From Apostichopus parvimensis (taxonomy: Eukaryota; Echinodermata; Holothuroidea; Aspidochirotida; Stichopodidae), in NCBI GenBank assembly GCA_000934455.1, contig KN887268.1, forward strand, positions 11,820 to 75,819: DNA of 64,000 nucleotides, in the 5' to 3' direction. Under the pieces are notes generated by a model. The model worked only from the letters and a program-made list of their open reading frames with translations, made no database searches and was not told the DNA's origin. Made by a program: the position numbers and the translations under genes. Below are positions 38,862-53,200 of the stretch, in pieces. Position 1 is the stretch's first letter. Every line of letters starts with the position of its first letter.

Positions 38862-39305
38862 TATCACTTTCAGTGATAGATCAATTTCGGTGATCATGCA
38901 CTGAAGAAAAGCTACAGTAGTTTTGCCTGAAAGCTCTGCAAAAACCAAACATTGGCTATTTTAGTTCCAATAACTTAACTTAATTTAATTTTTGTATCTC
39001 ACTCGAGATCCAGACCTTCTCTAAATGCAGCATAGTTATTTAACAGTGTTTTCCCATGATTTCTTTAAATATGTATAGCATGGTGGCCTCATAATTCACG
39101 CACTTGAGGATTTGATCAACAATATCTATCAAGGAAAAATCAAAATCACTCAAATCTATGCAATTTTCATATGTGTAGTTCCTCAAAAATGTAATGATCT
39201 CAAAATATTTATTGTTCTGTGCCTAAGCAACATACAATTGAATGCCCACTGGGATTCGAACCTGGGCCACTACGCTATGGACCCTGATTGTATGTCCAGG
39301 GGTTC

Positions 39306-39649
39306 AAAACCAAAAAATTTGTGTGAAAATTTGGGCAATATGCTGAGAATTTTCGGGCACCCTACTGAAAGAAAAATAATTTGCAATGTGTTTTTCAATG
39401 GTTAAACTGATATTATTATTATTATCATTAATATTGTAACTACTCCCCAATAATTATAACCAATATGGAAGGTTAATAACACAGCAAATGATTGTATGTT
39501 ACTTGGCATGCATGTAATAGCTGATGCATGCCTATATGCTATGCACATTAACATGTTGGACGCATGCGGAGCGCGCGAAAATGTTTGGTTATATTTTTCG
39601 GGCAAGTCGTTACAGCCCCCCCAAATTAAATTGGGCTCCTACGCCTATG
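39306..39649 (-). mobile_element. hAT-like MITE, copy 4 (left-truncated)
   Basis: Reverse-orientation member of the family at 8496-8867. The right terminus CTCCTACGCCTATG at 39636-39649 is intact, and the interior matches through GCCCGAAAAATAT and AATATGCTGAGAATTTTCGGGC on the plus or minus strand. The left terminus and G-rich segment are missing. It lies upstream of the ZDHHC coding region, probably in a 5' intron or promoter-proximal DNA. Confidence 0.8.
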
Positions 39650-40499
39650 ACTGTAGGCGTTCGTCACCTGTATTGAACAATATGTCATGTTTCCTTGTTT
39701 AGATATATGAGTTCTTTAAGCAATCAAGTAGAACACAGTCGACGTTGAGTATTAACAAATAACATGTTATAATTTATTGCGTTACATCATGCTGTACAGG
39801 ACAGATATAGGACGACATGTCCAAGGTTACGTGTTGACAGATGGAGAGACAGGGTGAACAAGGACGAGCAGACGGCATGCTTTAACTTTTATACCAATAT
39901 GCAAATACACAGCTCATTAACATACAGGTGCAGATTATACAATGTAGTGCATCGTTTGCACATGTACATATGAATGCATATTCAATAACATTACACAATA
40001 CTAGTTCTGTTTGGTGACTTATTTGCTTTACTCTAGAGATCAATCATGATGCTAACCAACTCGAAATCATTTGTGATTCCTTAAGCCAGATCTTGAAAGA
40101 GATACTTTCTTGAAAGCTAATATATACATATACATGTGCATCATCTGTTCAGCAGACAGGTCCCAACAGCACTGAAAACCATTGGATAACTGAATCATGG
40201 GCATCTGGACGACACATCAACCCTGTGGTTAGGCATAGGACTAAACTCTAACACTACAGTTAGGAGACCTAGGCTAAGCCTACACTACAGACTACAGTAT
40301 GAGGAGTGACAGTAACTAGGCTACGCTTACTTCCGAGCATGCGAATTGCAATATACCTCGCTACGCCTTGCTGATTTGTCAGGCTGGGTGTATTTTTTTC
40401 TGGTGTTAAAATTTCGAAAAAGAATTTCTACGGTCAACAGAATTACTTATAACTAGAAGCTTACGGTATAATCCAATAAGTTACAAGGCTACCTACATA

Positions 40500-41284
40500 A
40501 CAACTTCGTAATTCTACCTTCCAACTGTTTCCGCTCGTTGTGTTTGCAAACTGGGAACAAGCTAAGCATATATAAAGTCAGGCTTTACTTCGTGTGATGT
40601 ATGAAGCACTCGGTTGTTTGTTATGATACCACCCGTGTCTTGTTATTTCTCTAAGAATCTGATGGAGCGCCATCTCTTAACTATCTACCCACCTCCACCA
40701 GCGTAAAATTTCTCGCTATAGTTGAGATTTATAGCCAAAGATATATGTTAATAGAATACCTACATCATTGAACGACAACTTTGAATGAGTGACATATTAT
40801 TTGAAGATCATATTACAAAGTAGGAAAAGGGAGCTCCTAAAATGGCTGCTCTAATTTCAAAGGATACGGACATTGTTAGCGCAGCTCGCAACTATTGATT
40901 GTATATTGCCATATGACGATTCTTTCTAGAGAAGTCACAACATACATAAGTCAAAGCATAATCTATAACTCACGTAACGTTCGTATCTTGAACAGTACAA
41001 GTGGTTGCTGTTAACGTATAACTGATTCATCGAAATTACTGTTACACTTCGTGGAATTTGGAACTAGGCTAGGCCTAAAGAATTCTTATAATATAGCCTA
41101 ACGTCAAACTTCTCAGTTGGTATAAATAGGGTAGTAGTCTACAACTCTACATTTTTGGATCAGACTCCTAACGTTCACCTTACGATCGAGAAATGATTCA
41201 GATAAGGCGACTGCAAGCTTGTTCCAATTAACATCACTGTCATTACGAAATTAGCGCAGAACAGAGTTAAAATCCTAAACCGCG
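40500..41284. promoter_or_regulatory. Candidate promoter region of rhophilin
   Basis: This stretch lies directly upstream of the rhophilin ATG and between two head-to-head genes, so it likely holds the rhophilin core promoter and 5' UTR. The ZDHHC 5' exon may also start here or further left. A TATA-like word (TATAAATAGGG) occurs near 41121. No transcription start can be fixed from sequence alone. Confidence 0.35.
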
Positions 41285-44200
41285 ATGAGGGACATTTCAA
41301 CTGAACCAGACAACGGCATGGATCCAGATGAAAATATGAATGGAACTCTTCGTAAGGTGAGATAACCGGTCTTTTAAGAGAAACCAATGTTAGGCTTTGT
41401 TACTTCTTGCCTAAGCTATAGTTATAGGCAATGAATTGGTGCTAACCCTTGCTTTAAGTTTAAGTACTTTTTTCATTAACCTAAGGGCAGGTAGGACTAG
41501 CAGTTAATTTAGGCCCAGACAAGCCTAGGTAGGCCTATGCCTGGTGTGTAGGCCAAACTGTGCTGTCTTTCACTTGTTACACTTACAAATTAGCATTGTG
41601 TTCCTTACATTTTCTTTTCTTGAACTAGGGGGGAGGGGGGGGGTGATAGTTTTGGTCATCAGAGTTTGTACTTGAAGTGATTAGCCTAGAGTAGTAGGCC
41701 TAGGCTAGTAGTAGTAATTCTTTTACTTTAGTATTTCTTCATAGACGAATGTTTAGTAGTTTTCTTAAGTCAATTTCTTTTTCATTATAAGATGATTTAG
41801 TCTAGTCTAAATGAAAATCAGGTAGCCTAGTTTAACAGCACGAAGCAAGGAAAAATTTCCCTTCACGCATGTATTGAAGTTTACTGTATAATTCTGCTAA
41901 ATTGGTGAAATAATCCATGAAAGTGTCTCAAGTACATAATTAATGTTCCCAAATTTCACTGTGGGAATAGTGGCCGTTCTGTTAAGTCTTTGTAGATTAA
42001 AATTGTGATTGAAAAAGTGGTTACAATTTGACTAATGAACACAGCAACTACAGTTTTCTGTCAGTTCAGCTTCATATACGTATAACATATACTTACGTGA
42101 ATTTACGAAACATGACAAATTACTGTATTCTACCAGTCAAAAGGTGTAATAAACCACTGAAGGCAAAAGTAAACAAGATGAGAAGATAAGAAAAGAGAAA
42201 GCTAACTCCACTTGAAGTGAGGAGAGGGATGGGCTGGGGGAGGGGGGGGGGGCTGGCAATACTACCCTTCTGGGAAACAAGCTACCCCAGTAAGCCCTCT
42301 CCTTAGTAGAAACCAGATAAACACCAGAGGATAAGGTCCTCGATAAGGGAATAGAGAAAGATAATTTTGAATGATTTGAATGATTCTTCTGTGGATCAAT
42401 TAAATTATTCCTTCCTTGTTCTCCTATTTAGGGATCAGATCCTTTGGGACATACAGTTCGGAGTAAACTGCAAGCACAAAGGCAGAAACTTAACCACCAG
42501 ATTAATAAGGAGATGTTAATGAGAGATGGTGCTGTTAACTTATACAGGTAAGACCAACTCAAGATGCAGCAAGACAATGAGAACACACATCTACGTTCAA
42601 TGTACAAAGAGCCAACTGTTTCTCTTCTAGATTCAAGAACTTGGTACAATGTAGTAGTTTTAGTCCACTTTTCATGAAATTATGTTTGCCATGGCTTTTC
42701 AAGATGAGGAATTTGTCTTGCTGGTCTAATGACAACTTGTACTGCTCAAATTCTTTGACTTATAGACAATAGATTGTCTCTTTATTGTCATTCGGACAAC
42801 TTTGATTTTTTCTCTGGGGTTCTAGTGAGTTGTCTAACAGAATTGGTGTAAAAATGGAAAGCATGATTGAGTGATTGTGTCTCGTCCTCCACTTCCCTCC
42901 TCCCTACTCCTCCCATCCGACTCCTCCCATCCCACCCCTCCCCCCCCCCAAAAAAAAGAGAGGAACCATGAAAGAAAGAATGAGTTGTATCTCATACTTT
43001 GAAAATGTAATTATGTTAATGTGGTTTTCCCGAAAAATCTCAGAATCCACTGAAATATCCTAAAAACATCAGTCCTGTCTTCCATAGTATCTTAAATAAC
43101 AATTAGAACTACATGAAGAGCCATGAAACCTTTTCAATGCTTCCGTTGCAACACTAGAAAGAAATATTTAGAGACCATTTCCCGTCTGTCCATAGAACAA
43201 TGTTACATCCTTTTTTCCTTGGGTGGACTACAGTTCCTTTTGCTTGGAATTGTAGCATATTTAGTCCTCTCCTTTCTGTAATCCTATTAAATTTTTAACA
43301 AGACATATTTGATTCTATTTATCCTCTCAAATTTCGCATTCTCAACCTGTGAGTCATTGGTTTGTTAAGTGTGGTAATCTATGTGAAATCCTATATGAAG
43401 AGAAAATTGGTAGCCAAACCTTACTCTGAACTTTTGACACCCTGGCAATAAATTTAGCAGGACCTGTTAATACTTCAAGTAACATGTCTGGGTTGGACTT
43501 GACCACATATCACCCTGGTGTTGACCACATTTCCACCCTGTTTGGGAGTCATAAAACTTGACACATGACTATTGATGTTCTAACCAGGGAGTGTCTCAAC
43601 TCCCAACCCCAGAATGCTCCCCATTGATTTGAATGATACAAGGTGAGACTTGCCTAAAATGAATAGTGTACTATAGTCTGGCATTTGACTGTCCTCCTGT
43701 GACCTGACAATTCACAGAGCCCCACTCAGGTTCATAAAACCTGGTTTTATGGTCAGGCACTAAATATCATCATTGATAAAAAATATTTTTAATTGCTCTA
43801 TTTAAGTCCAGTGCATCACTCCACCGTTGCTATGGGTTCTGGCAAGTTTTGATAAATTTTTGAGTAAACTTTCCCCATGTTTTCTCTGTATGAAACAGAT
43901 TCAACCCAATTGACACGTTGAACTGCAATTGGTCTTAACATTGTTTTACATATAAACACTATAGTACATGCCATTCACTGATGAATTGGTACTTCAGAAA
44001 CTACCAGCACTGCTGCACAATTTGTAGGAGAAGTTTAATGTAAATTTTGAAATGCTGTGAAGCCTGTGATTAAAGTAATACCTTCATTGGTTAATTGTCT
44101 GAACAGTGATCTGTAGGTCTTGTTTCTGTAACTATGGGGGCTAACTGTATGCAAGCCTGTTGTTATTATAGCCACCCTTGCAGTATTTGACACTATTATT

Positions 44201-47200
44201 TTAACTGGTTTGGGTGTTTTGTATTTAAATGGTATTTAATCTTTTTGTGTTTATTTTGTGCCAGCACTACTTTACCTTTGTGTATGCTTCAGTAAGTTTT
44301 CAACTGACCTGTTTCTAGTGGCCTTACTATGTTTGTAGCAAATTTGCACCAAATTTTGCCTGATCTGTCCAAGCATGGAAATTTGTTATTATTGGGCAAA
44401 AGGGAACTGGTTATGTATCATGTTTAGCAGAACTTTAGGAACCATGATAAGCTGGATCTAGTCAACAGATCAAAGAAGTGTGGTTTTAGTCTCTTGTAAA
44501 AATTAAAAATTTATAACTTGGTTTCTTCTACAAAGAAGAAGTGTAGTATAAAGACAGAGCTATATGCAGACAGAACTAGTGCTATCGTACCAAGGTTCAA
44601 AACAGAAATTTGGTCATCTCGGACGACCATTAAAAATGTGCCCTGCATGTACCATTAGACTGAAGGTTTAATGGGACTTCAAAGTAAAAGTGGAAGAAAG
44701 AGTTGTAGTTTGAATAACTATTAAGAGGCTCAGCAAGTTTTGGATGACTTTGTGGTCCATTTGTTGTTTTTTTAATTCTTGGCAGCCTCCATAACCCACT
44801 AGCTTTAGAATTAAACACATTTACCAAATTGATTGAATCAACCTGCAGTACCTGTACACTACATGTACAAAAATAAAAAATGTGTCTCAAATGGCCTGCC
44901 AAAGTTTGTGGGGCTATATGAGAAATAATCAAGTCTTCCTGGATACAGTTTCATCCGTAGACAGTCTGGATCATGATGGCTCTGTTTATGTTAATGTAAA
45001 ATTAAAAGGTTACAAACAGTGACAATAGCTTGGTCATTGTTCTATTCAATTGCAGTTAATTATAAGTGATCATCATCATAATACAGATATATTTAGGTCA
45101 TCCTTCTCAAGGTCAGCTTCAAATGGTCGTACCATGCGACCAAATTTCTGTTCGGGCACCAGGCTCAACTTTTGAGTTTGTCTGATAGACTGCCAATTCT
45201 TAAACACATCAAATTCAGTTTGCATTGTGATTCACAACCTCCAAATTCATAGTTCAAATGATGAATTGGTGTCATCCACTAAAGCTGGTGTACTATTCAC
45301 CAAACCTACGCATTTACTTTGCTCATCTCTTTACCTGTCTCCAAACTTGAATGGAACGGCTGTCCAATCGACAACCAGTAAAGAAATCCTAAACAGTTTG
45401 CCCTGCTTCTCTTACCTGTCTCATCTCTACATATGCACCCCAATCATCCGTACTGTACCCAACCTGGTACAAACATTGGTAACAGATAAAAGCACTGTAC
45501 CCCTGTTGACTCATGCCACTAGTTCCATTGACACAGTCCCACTATCAAGCAAATAAAGTACTTAGCTCTGTTTGTTACAGTATTTCAGTGCCGAGAATGT
45601 AACCTGGGAAGTATCGATGGGTTAGGAAGGATATATGACTATGATCTATATAACTTTACTTGTTTGTAAGAGACTACACTGGGATTTATATATCCCAATG
45701 GGTAAGAAAGGAGAAGGGATATATGACTATGATCTATAATATAACTTTACTTGTATATCAGAGACTACAGTGGTATTTACATATCCAATGGGTAAGGAAG
45801 GAGAAGGGATATGACTATGATCTATATAACTTTACTTGTATGTAAGAGACTACACTGGGATACACATATCCAATGGGTAAGGAAGTAGAAGGGATATATG
45901 ACTATGATCTATAATATAAATTTACTTGTATATCAGAGACTACAGTGGTATTTACATCCAATGGGTAAGGAAGGAGAAGGGATATATGACTATGATCTAT
46001 TAACTTTACTTGTATGTCAGAGACTACGCTGGGTTATATATCCAATGGGTAAGGAAGGAGAAGGGATATATGACTATGATCTATATAACTTTACTTGTAT
46101 ACAGTAAGAGACTACACTGGGATATATATATATATTCAACAAAACTTTTCTCTTTGATTTGAAGTTTTGAGACCTTAAAATGACGAGAACAATTATAAGG
46201 GTTAGACCAAACCAGTTTATTGTACGTAATTTTATCCATTAGCAACAAACTAACATTTTGATGTTTTGTTGATTTTGATAGGTGTTTGTATTGACTATTT
46301 AAACGAAAAACGTTGTATAACCTGATAACTAAATCTGTGCTGCAGGCAAGCATGGTAACAGCCACAACTCTGAGTCACCATTTGAAAGCCATTGTTGTAT
46401 TCACTGTGGAACCAATTTCAGTGAACCTTTAGGAGCGGAATGACAAAGTTATTATATGTTAACTATTTTATTAAATGGAATCTATAGAATTGCAAATTGA
46501 AACTGAAATGAGAGAAAAAGCCTGATGAATGTAATAAATTCCAGAGATAGGTCTCTGTATTATAAAACTGAGGAAAACAATAACTTTTGCAACGAAGCGT
46601 AGCTGTCTGCCAGCCAAACTAATACTGTTCACTTAGGTTTTGTTTCCATGGTTCATGATCTCTTCAATGTAGAATATTCCGGGTGTATTGAGTTAAACGC
46701 TACAAGATTGGATAACCTTTAGGTCACTTGATAGTATCGTACAGTATGTTAGGGTATTTGTTTTATGAAGCTGATGAATTGAACTTCATGGGCTGAAATG
46801 TTAGAATTCCCATATAATTTTTGATACACTTTTGAAGAAAAAGTCATCCAAGATTGAGCCTCTGCACAAAAACCAAACAAGTGTTGACAGTAAAACTGAT
46901 CCACTCTCAACCCCCCCTCTCCCCTCCCCGGGTTCCCATTGCATAATAGACTGTGTCTAGGTGGTCATGATGACTTTACGTGAGATGTGTGTACTGTACA
47001 TGTAATGAACTTAGTTAAATTTCAATTGGTACAAACCAAGTGATGGAATTTTCCGAAGACTTTATGCAGTAGAAGCTTAAAGGCATTGAAGGCTCACCCC
47101 AAACCGCGTGCCGCGCTCTGAAAAAGTTAACTTTCCGTTGCTTGCAAAAGACGTTTTCGTGTTGCTACAAAATGAAGACAGTAATGAAACGTGATACCTT

Positions 47201-50200
47201 TATTGTTGTCTTTAGCTGCCTGGACCTGAGATGACCATCGCTGCTATGTACACTGTGTTGTGGGTATTGACAGTAGCTGTATGTATTGACTGTACAGTAG
47301 TGTCTAATTACCGACGGTAGCAAGCTGTGTGTGTATTTTATGGGATCGATGGTGGTGTCTAACACTTCTGTTACACCTCATTCGAAACTAGGTCAGATAA
47401 CCAGCATGAGACGTTTCTTTGTGCGCGAGTCTTCACACTCTTTAAATACACATAGACAACAGCAGAGCAAGCATTCCAAGCAATGAAAAATAATGTTAGA
47501 AGATCTTTGATGGATATTAAATCAAACTTGTGGGTTTATTTAAAGTCCCATGCATAAAGCACTTGAAATACAGAGAAGGTGGACTTGTAAACCAATCAAA
47601 GTTAAGAAAATCATGTAGTAAAAGATAGCATAATGTCAACCAAAGAACCACAACCAATGTAAAGTTACACACTGCCCAACCATGCACCCATATCACAACA
47701 ACCCGATTATAATGAGCCAGAAAATCTCCTAGGAGAAAGCAAGCAGAATAAGAATGCTTAGATAATAACAGTATAAATGAGCTTTGTATCTAAGAAGTCC
47801 TTTTAATGGTAGCAATGGTATGCAATGACTTTAGGCAGTCGTTCGGAATTCCAGATCTTTGTGGACTTTCAAGCAAACACAACTAATGCTGAGTGGAATT
47901 CAAACAGACTTTTGTGAATGCTCAGAGAGTTGCTTACAAGTGAGTTTTTTTTTTGTGGAATAAAGATCCAAATAAAGTCGAAGCATTTTTGCTGTGTTGG
48001 AAAACCTTGGAAGACGCGTGTTCACTGTTCATTAAAAAAGGAAAATAATAGGAGTTATACCCACAATATGTTCGTTAAAGTTAAAAGAAATCTACATAAA
48101 CACCCAATAGCTTTTCAGCTCTGCAGAGGCCTAGTTTATGAACCCTCTAGAAAGAAAAGTTCGCTCGTCAAGACCTGAAACAATATTGCAACTGACAGAG
48201 TTACCAGGAAGGAGGAAAGAAGATGTTGCTGTTTTGTTGTGGAGATAGCAACAGATGGGTATCCCCTATGGTAGGGATGGCAGGAATAACCAATCATGGG
48301 GTATCTACTAATTAATCTGTCTCGGGGGTTTCCTCGCAATGTATCCTGTTTATTGAACTATCTCATGAACTTAAGACGTCTTAAGGGAGTATCAACCATG
48401 ACTAAGCAAGAAGTGGTGATGAAGTAAATTTCTTGCTACGGGGCACTAAAAATAATAAATAATATGTAAAACAATTACGGTAAAGACAACGGGAAATAAT
48501 TTATCCAGTATTCGCATCATGGTAGAATGCAGAATGAAATTGTCAAATTGCTTTAAAAGTGTAAAGGTACAAGTGTAAAGATGTATATATATAGCACATA
48601 ATAGCAATTTTCTACACAGGCACTATAGTATTGAATGAGTGGGAGGGGGGGGGGGGGACAGAGCCTTTGCAAAATGCTACACCAAAACAAGTTGAACTGG
48701 ACAACTATTCCCTGGATAACAATTTCACAATTTGAGAGTGAAGATCAAGTATTAAAAGAGCATTCTTCTAAATCTACTTTTGACATATATATGGGCAAAT
48801 ACACAGTAAACCAACACGAAATGATAACATAGAGGTTTTCCACCCCTAAAATTGATATTTCCAATGTTCTGTAATGTNNNNNNNNNNNNNNNNNNNNNNN
48901 NNNNNNNNNNNNNNNNNNNNNNNNNNNNNNNNNNNNNNNNNNNNNNNNNNNNNNNNNNNNNNNNNNNNNNNNNNNNNNNNNNNNNNNNNNNNNNNNNNNN
49001 NNNNNNNNNNNNNNNNNNNNNNNNNNNNNNNNNNNNNNNNNNNNNNNNNNNNNNNNNNNNNNNNNNNNNNNNNNNNNNNNNNNNNNNNNNNNNNNNNNNN
49101 NNNNNNNNNNNNNNNNNNNNNNNNNNNNNNNNNNNNNNNNNNNNNNNNNNNNNNNNNNNNNNNNNNNNNNNNNNNNNNNNNNNNNNNNNNNNNNNNNNNN
49201 NNNNNNNNNNNNNNNNNNNNNNNNNNNNNNNNNNNNNNNNNNNNNNNNNNNNNNNNNNNNNNNNNNNNNNNNNNNNNNNNNNNNNNNNNNNNNNNNNNNN
49301 NNNNNNNNNNNNNNNNNNNNNNNNNNNNNNNNNNNNNNNNNNNNNNNNNNNNNNNNNNNNNNNNNNNNNNNNNNNNNNNNNNNNNNNNNNNNNNNNNNNN
49401 NNNNNNNNNNNNNNNNNNNNNNNNNNNNNNNNNNNNNNNNNNNNNNNNNNNNNNNNNNNNNNNNNNNNNNNNNNNNNNNNNNNNNNNNNNNNNNNNNNNN
49501 NNNNNNNNNNNNNNNNNNNNNNNNNNNNNNNNNNNNNNNNNNNNNNNNNNNNNNNNNNNNNNNNNNNNNNNNNNNNNNNNNNNNNNNNNNNNNNNNNNNN
49601 NNNNNNNNNNNNNNNNNNNNNNNNNNNNNNNNNNNNNNNNNNNNNNNNNNNNNNNNNNNNNNNNNNNNNNNNNNNNNNNNNNNNNNNNNNNNNNNNNNNN
49701 NNNNNNNNNNNNNNNNNNNNNNNNNNNNNNNNNNNNNNNNNNNNNNNNNNNNNNNNNNNNNNNNAATGGACCAAAATTTCAAAATTCAAGTAGGATGTTG
49801 AAACTTTCTATGCTATCTCTCTGCTTCAAATAACTAACACTCATCCTAATAGAACAAAGAAAATACCAGTTTCAATACTGAAAACTGCATGTGTTGATTT
49901 TCATGTTGGTTTACTGTGTAAAGGCCCATATATGAATAGCTGAATTGAAAGAAAGTGTTGTTGAATAAAAACGTTTCCACCTGGAAAACTTTAAAGTTCA
50001 TCCATGGTCATGACACTCTTATTGGTCACTGGGAGACCGGTATTTTGACCCTCCATAGCTTCCTTTCATTAAGTGGACAAATTCCAGGACGGATTGTATG
50101 TAAATTGTAAACACATTTGATCCATCCTGTTGGCTTAATAATCTCCAGAGGGTCTGATCATTCTGATGTTTGGTCTAGCTAGGTACCTAGATCCCTCAAT

Positions 50201-53200
50201 TTCACTTGTTACAGTGTTGTCCATCTGTTTTCTTGTTGTTTCTATAAACAATTTAGCCCTTGAAGAAAATTGTGTTAGAATCTAAACATCAGGGCCTCTA
50301 ACTTGTATGTAGTACATATTATTGCAATTGTGGCATGATTTTATTTTCCTTATTTCGGTTTCAATGCAAACTGATTATGAAGACCAAAGAACTTACCCTC
50401 CATCCAGACTGTTGATTCAGTCTTTGGATTTATTTGTACACAATGGCTGGCTATACAGTCATACATATATGTACAAAAATTGATCAATTTAAATTAAGCC
50501 TAGGTGGTCCCTGTTTGACGTGTATTGAACAATTTGCTCATCACTTATAATAGAACAATGTGAACATTAGCATTTTAACATCAGTAATTTGGCACCCTGA
50601 GAGATTTAATAGAGGGTTACTGTATGTACAGAAAGTTTATACATATCGGTACCGTAGTCTGAAATTTTCACTAGTGCCAATCATCAAAAACAGGAAACCA
50701 AACATAGTTCATGGAGCGGGCAAAACGGGGTCGATCACAGTTTTCTGATGTGAATGCAAAAATACCACATTACATGACTTCACGGTCAATCCGATCAAGT
50801 TCTCTGCAATTTACTGTTGTTATTGGGTTATCATTCCTGGTGTTGGTTCGCCAGGCGTGACGGTGGTGGCGATGCTTCCGGATTTGATAATAGTCTTGAT
50901 TTTCAGTCCAAAGTTCAGTGGAATTCAGGATCTGATATACATACATGGAAATGACTCATAGACATTCTGTTTGTTATATTTGCTGTTGACAGCAGGTAAG
51001 TGGATGTTTACAAACGATTACCACTTTGCAAACAATCCTCTGCCGGGTAAAAGTGAATTATAGCTAAAACGGTAATTTGTTACGAAAGTTAGAAATGAAA
51101 AATATATACGCTATTTTTGGATGCAACACTGATATAGTCAGATTTCAAACTAGATTCGAGAGATAATGGGACACATTTTTGCTGGTCACGAAAGGACAGT
51201 TTGGAAAGATTCGATATTCCATGAAAACTAAGAAATGGAGTTCTACTGAAATTTGTCAGTATCTTCTGCAGGATTGTAGCAAACTCGCTGTTTCACAAGT
51301 TCCACCATGTTTAAATTGACAGATAACTCAATAAAAATAATGATTATTAATATGAAAATTGCATAGAACGGTGTTATTTTCACTGAGCTTTTAGGGCAGT
51401 AAGTTGGAAAGATCGAAGTTAAAATTTGGCAAACACACATTGAGACTTAAAACCAACACTACAGTAAAAGTGGTTTAACATAAACTTGATCAAGTGTGCA
51501 TGCGTATGCCCTGTGTATTCACCATACTGTAGCTATTAAGACAGTGCAATGCAATTTAGTCCTTACTACCAATTTACCAAATAAAAAAAAATAAAAAAAC
51601 CTCATTGGGAAAATCAGAGAAGTTTACAAATTTGGTGGTTTGGAAATTGTTAATTTTATTGTTTAATTTGGAAATAAAAAAAATACAAATGAAAAAAAAA
51701 AAAACCTCATTGGGAAAATCAGAGAAGTTAACAATTTTGGTGGTTTGGAAATTGTTGAATACTACATACAGTTTGGTCAAAATTCCCTGTTCTATACAGT
51801 ACACTACAATACAGTAGATTGACAGTTTCTACCCTCCTCTAAAACCTCAATGGGTTAGGTTGTTTGAAAGTTTGTTACATACAAACACCACTATGCAAGA
51901 TGCTGATTCAACTGTCAGGAATTTTACAAGAAAAACCCCAAAATACATAAAAAAACAAGAAATGTTATCATCAGAATTTCAGACAGGGATTTAACCTTTT
52001 CATTTCAGATGTTATTTGAGCTGAAGACTTCAGAATCATATGAGTTTGTTTTGTTATGGCTGTCTGTTATAATGAGGCAGGGTTGTTTTGACAGGGTGTT
52101 TGTGAAAGGTGTACAGGTATTGAATTGTAGCATTGTGGATTGCTTGAAAATGTGACCTTTAGACTCCTTGCTGAGGAGGGAATGCTTCATGTTAAAGATT
52201 GGCAATTGGGTAGTCAAGATTGGTAATAGGTCTCTGCTGAGTAAGACTGTTACTATGTATGACAAATAACAGTGCTGAATATGAATATAGCTAACATAGG
52301 ATGCATACTAAATACTAAAATCAAAGTTAATATGTACTGATATGATGGAGCAGTTGGACTATAGATCAGTGGCCTTCATGTAATAGTTGGCATATCATTG
52401 TAGTAGCTATGTGATGGAATCTTTGAAGAGAAGAACAGTAATTTGTACTAAACCTCTCCTCTCCCTCTCCTGGTGTGAAAACTTTCAAGGTTTCATAGGA
52501 AGTTAAATTAAGTTAATTCCAACTGAATTATAATTGATGCGTAGTTGGTTCGGTTTCGGATGTTTCAAGATTGATGTTCCATGAGTAATTGAGTAAATGT
52601 CATGTAGATACAGTTATCAGCATGTGTGTGTCTGCGTGCGTGTGTGTGTACATACAGTACATGTATGTGTGTGTCTGTGCTCCCTGGTCTGTGTGTCTAT
52701 ACGTGACATGTGTCATGATGCATGTCTGTCTGTGTGTGTGTGTATGTATGGCTGGGGAGGGAGGGAGTGTGGATGGGAACAGGAGAGTAGGAGAGCTTGG
52801 GGTGGTATCTCCCTGAAGAGAGACTGACCGATGTTTGAAGCATGCTGAGAGTATTGTACCACAGTTTGAAATACTTATTCTGTTCCTATCTTTCTTACCT
52901 GTCTCCGGCTCTATGTTTATTACTCTCCTATTTACCTACGGTTACCACTATGACTGGAATACGCCCCCAGTCATCTAGGACAAAATTAAAACGAAATTAA
53001 CTGGTGGTGTTGTCTTAGTAGTACTAACAAAGTTATCTAGCTTTCAAACTTTTAGGCTCATAACCCTGGAACTATTAGTTATAGGTTACTACAGTATATG
53101 ATAATAAAAATTGTTGTTGTTTCTAAAGTGATCAAAGCCAATTGATAAAGTTACAAATTTGTGAAGGAAAAATGCAAGTTTGATGTTTCTCATTTAAGGT

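Noticed and set aside
39240-39302. tRNA-like words: B-box-like CCAGGTTCGAATCCC and A-box-like TAGCGTAGTGG on the minus strand
   Set aside because: The two boxes are almost adjacent, and no cloverleaf of tRNA length can be formed. It may be a decayed SINE fragment.
45227-45556. A 109-residue open frame in rhophilin intron 2
   Set aside because: It is Ser/Thr/Leu-rich with no recognisable domain, splice context or homologue that I can name. It is likely chance.
48745-49833. Four open frames of over 300 residues
   Set aside because: They consist almost wholly of N and result from the assembly gap.
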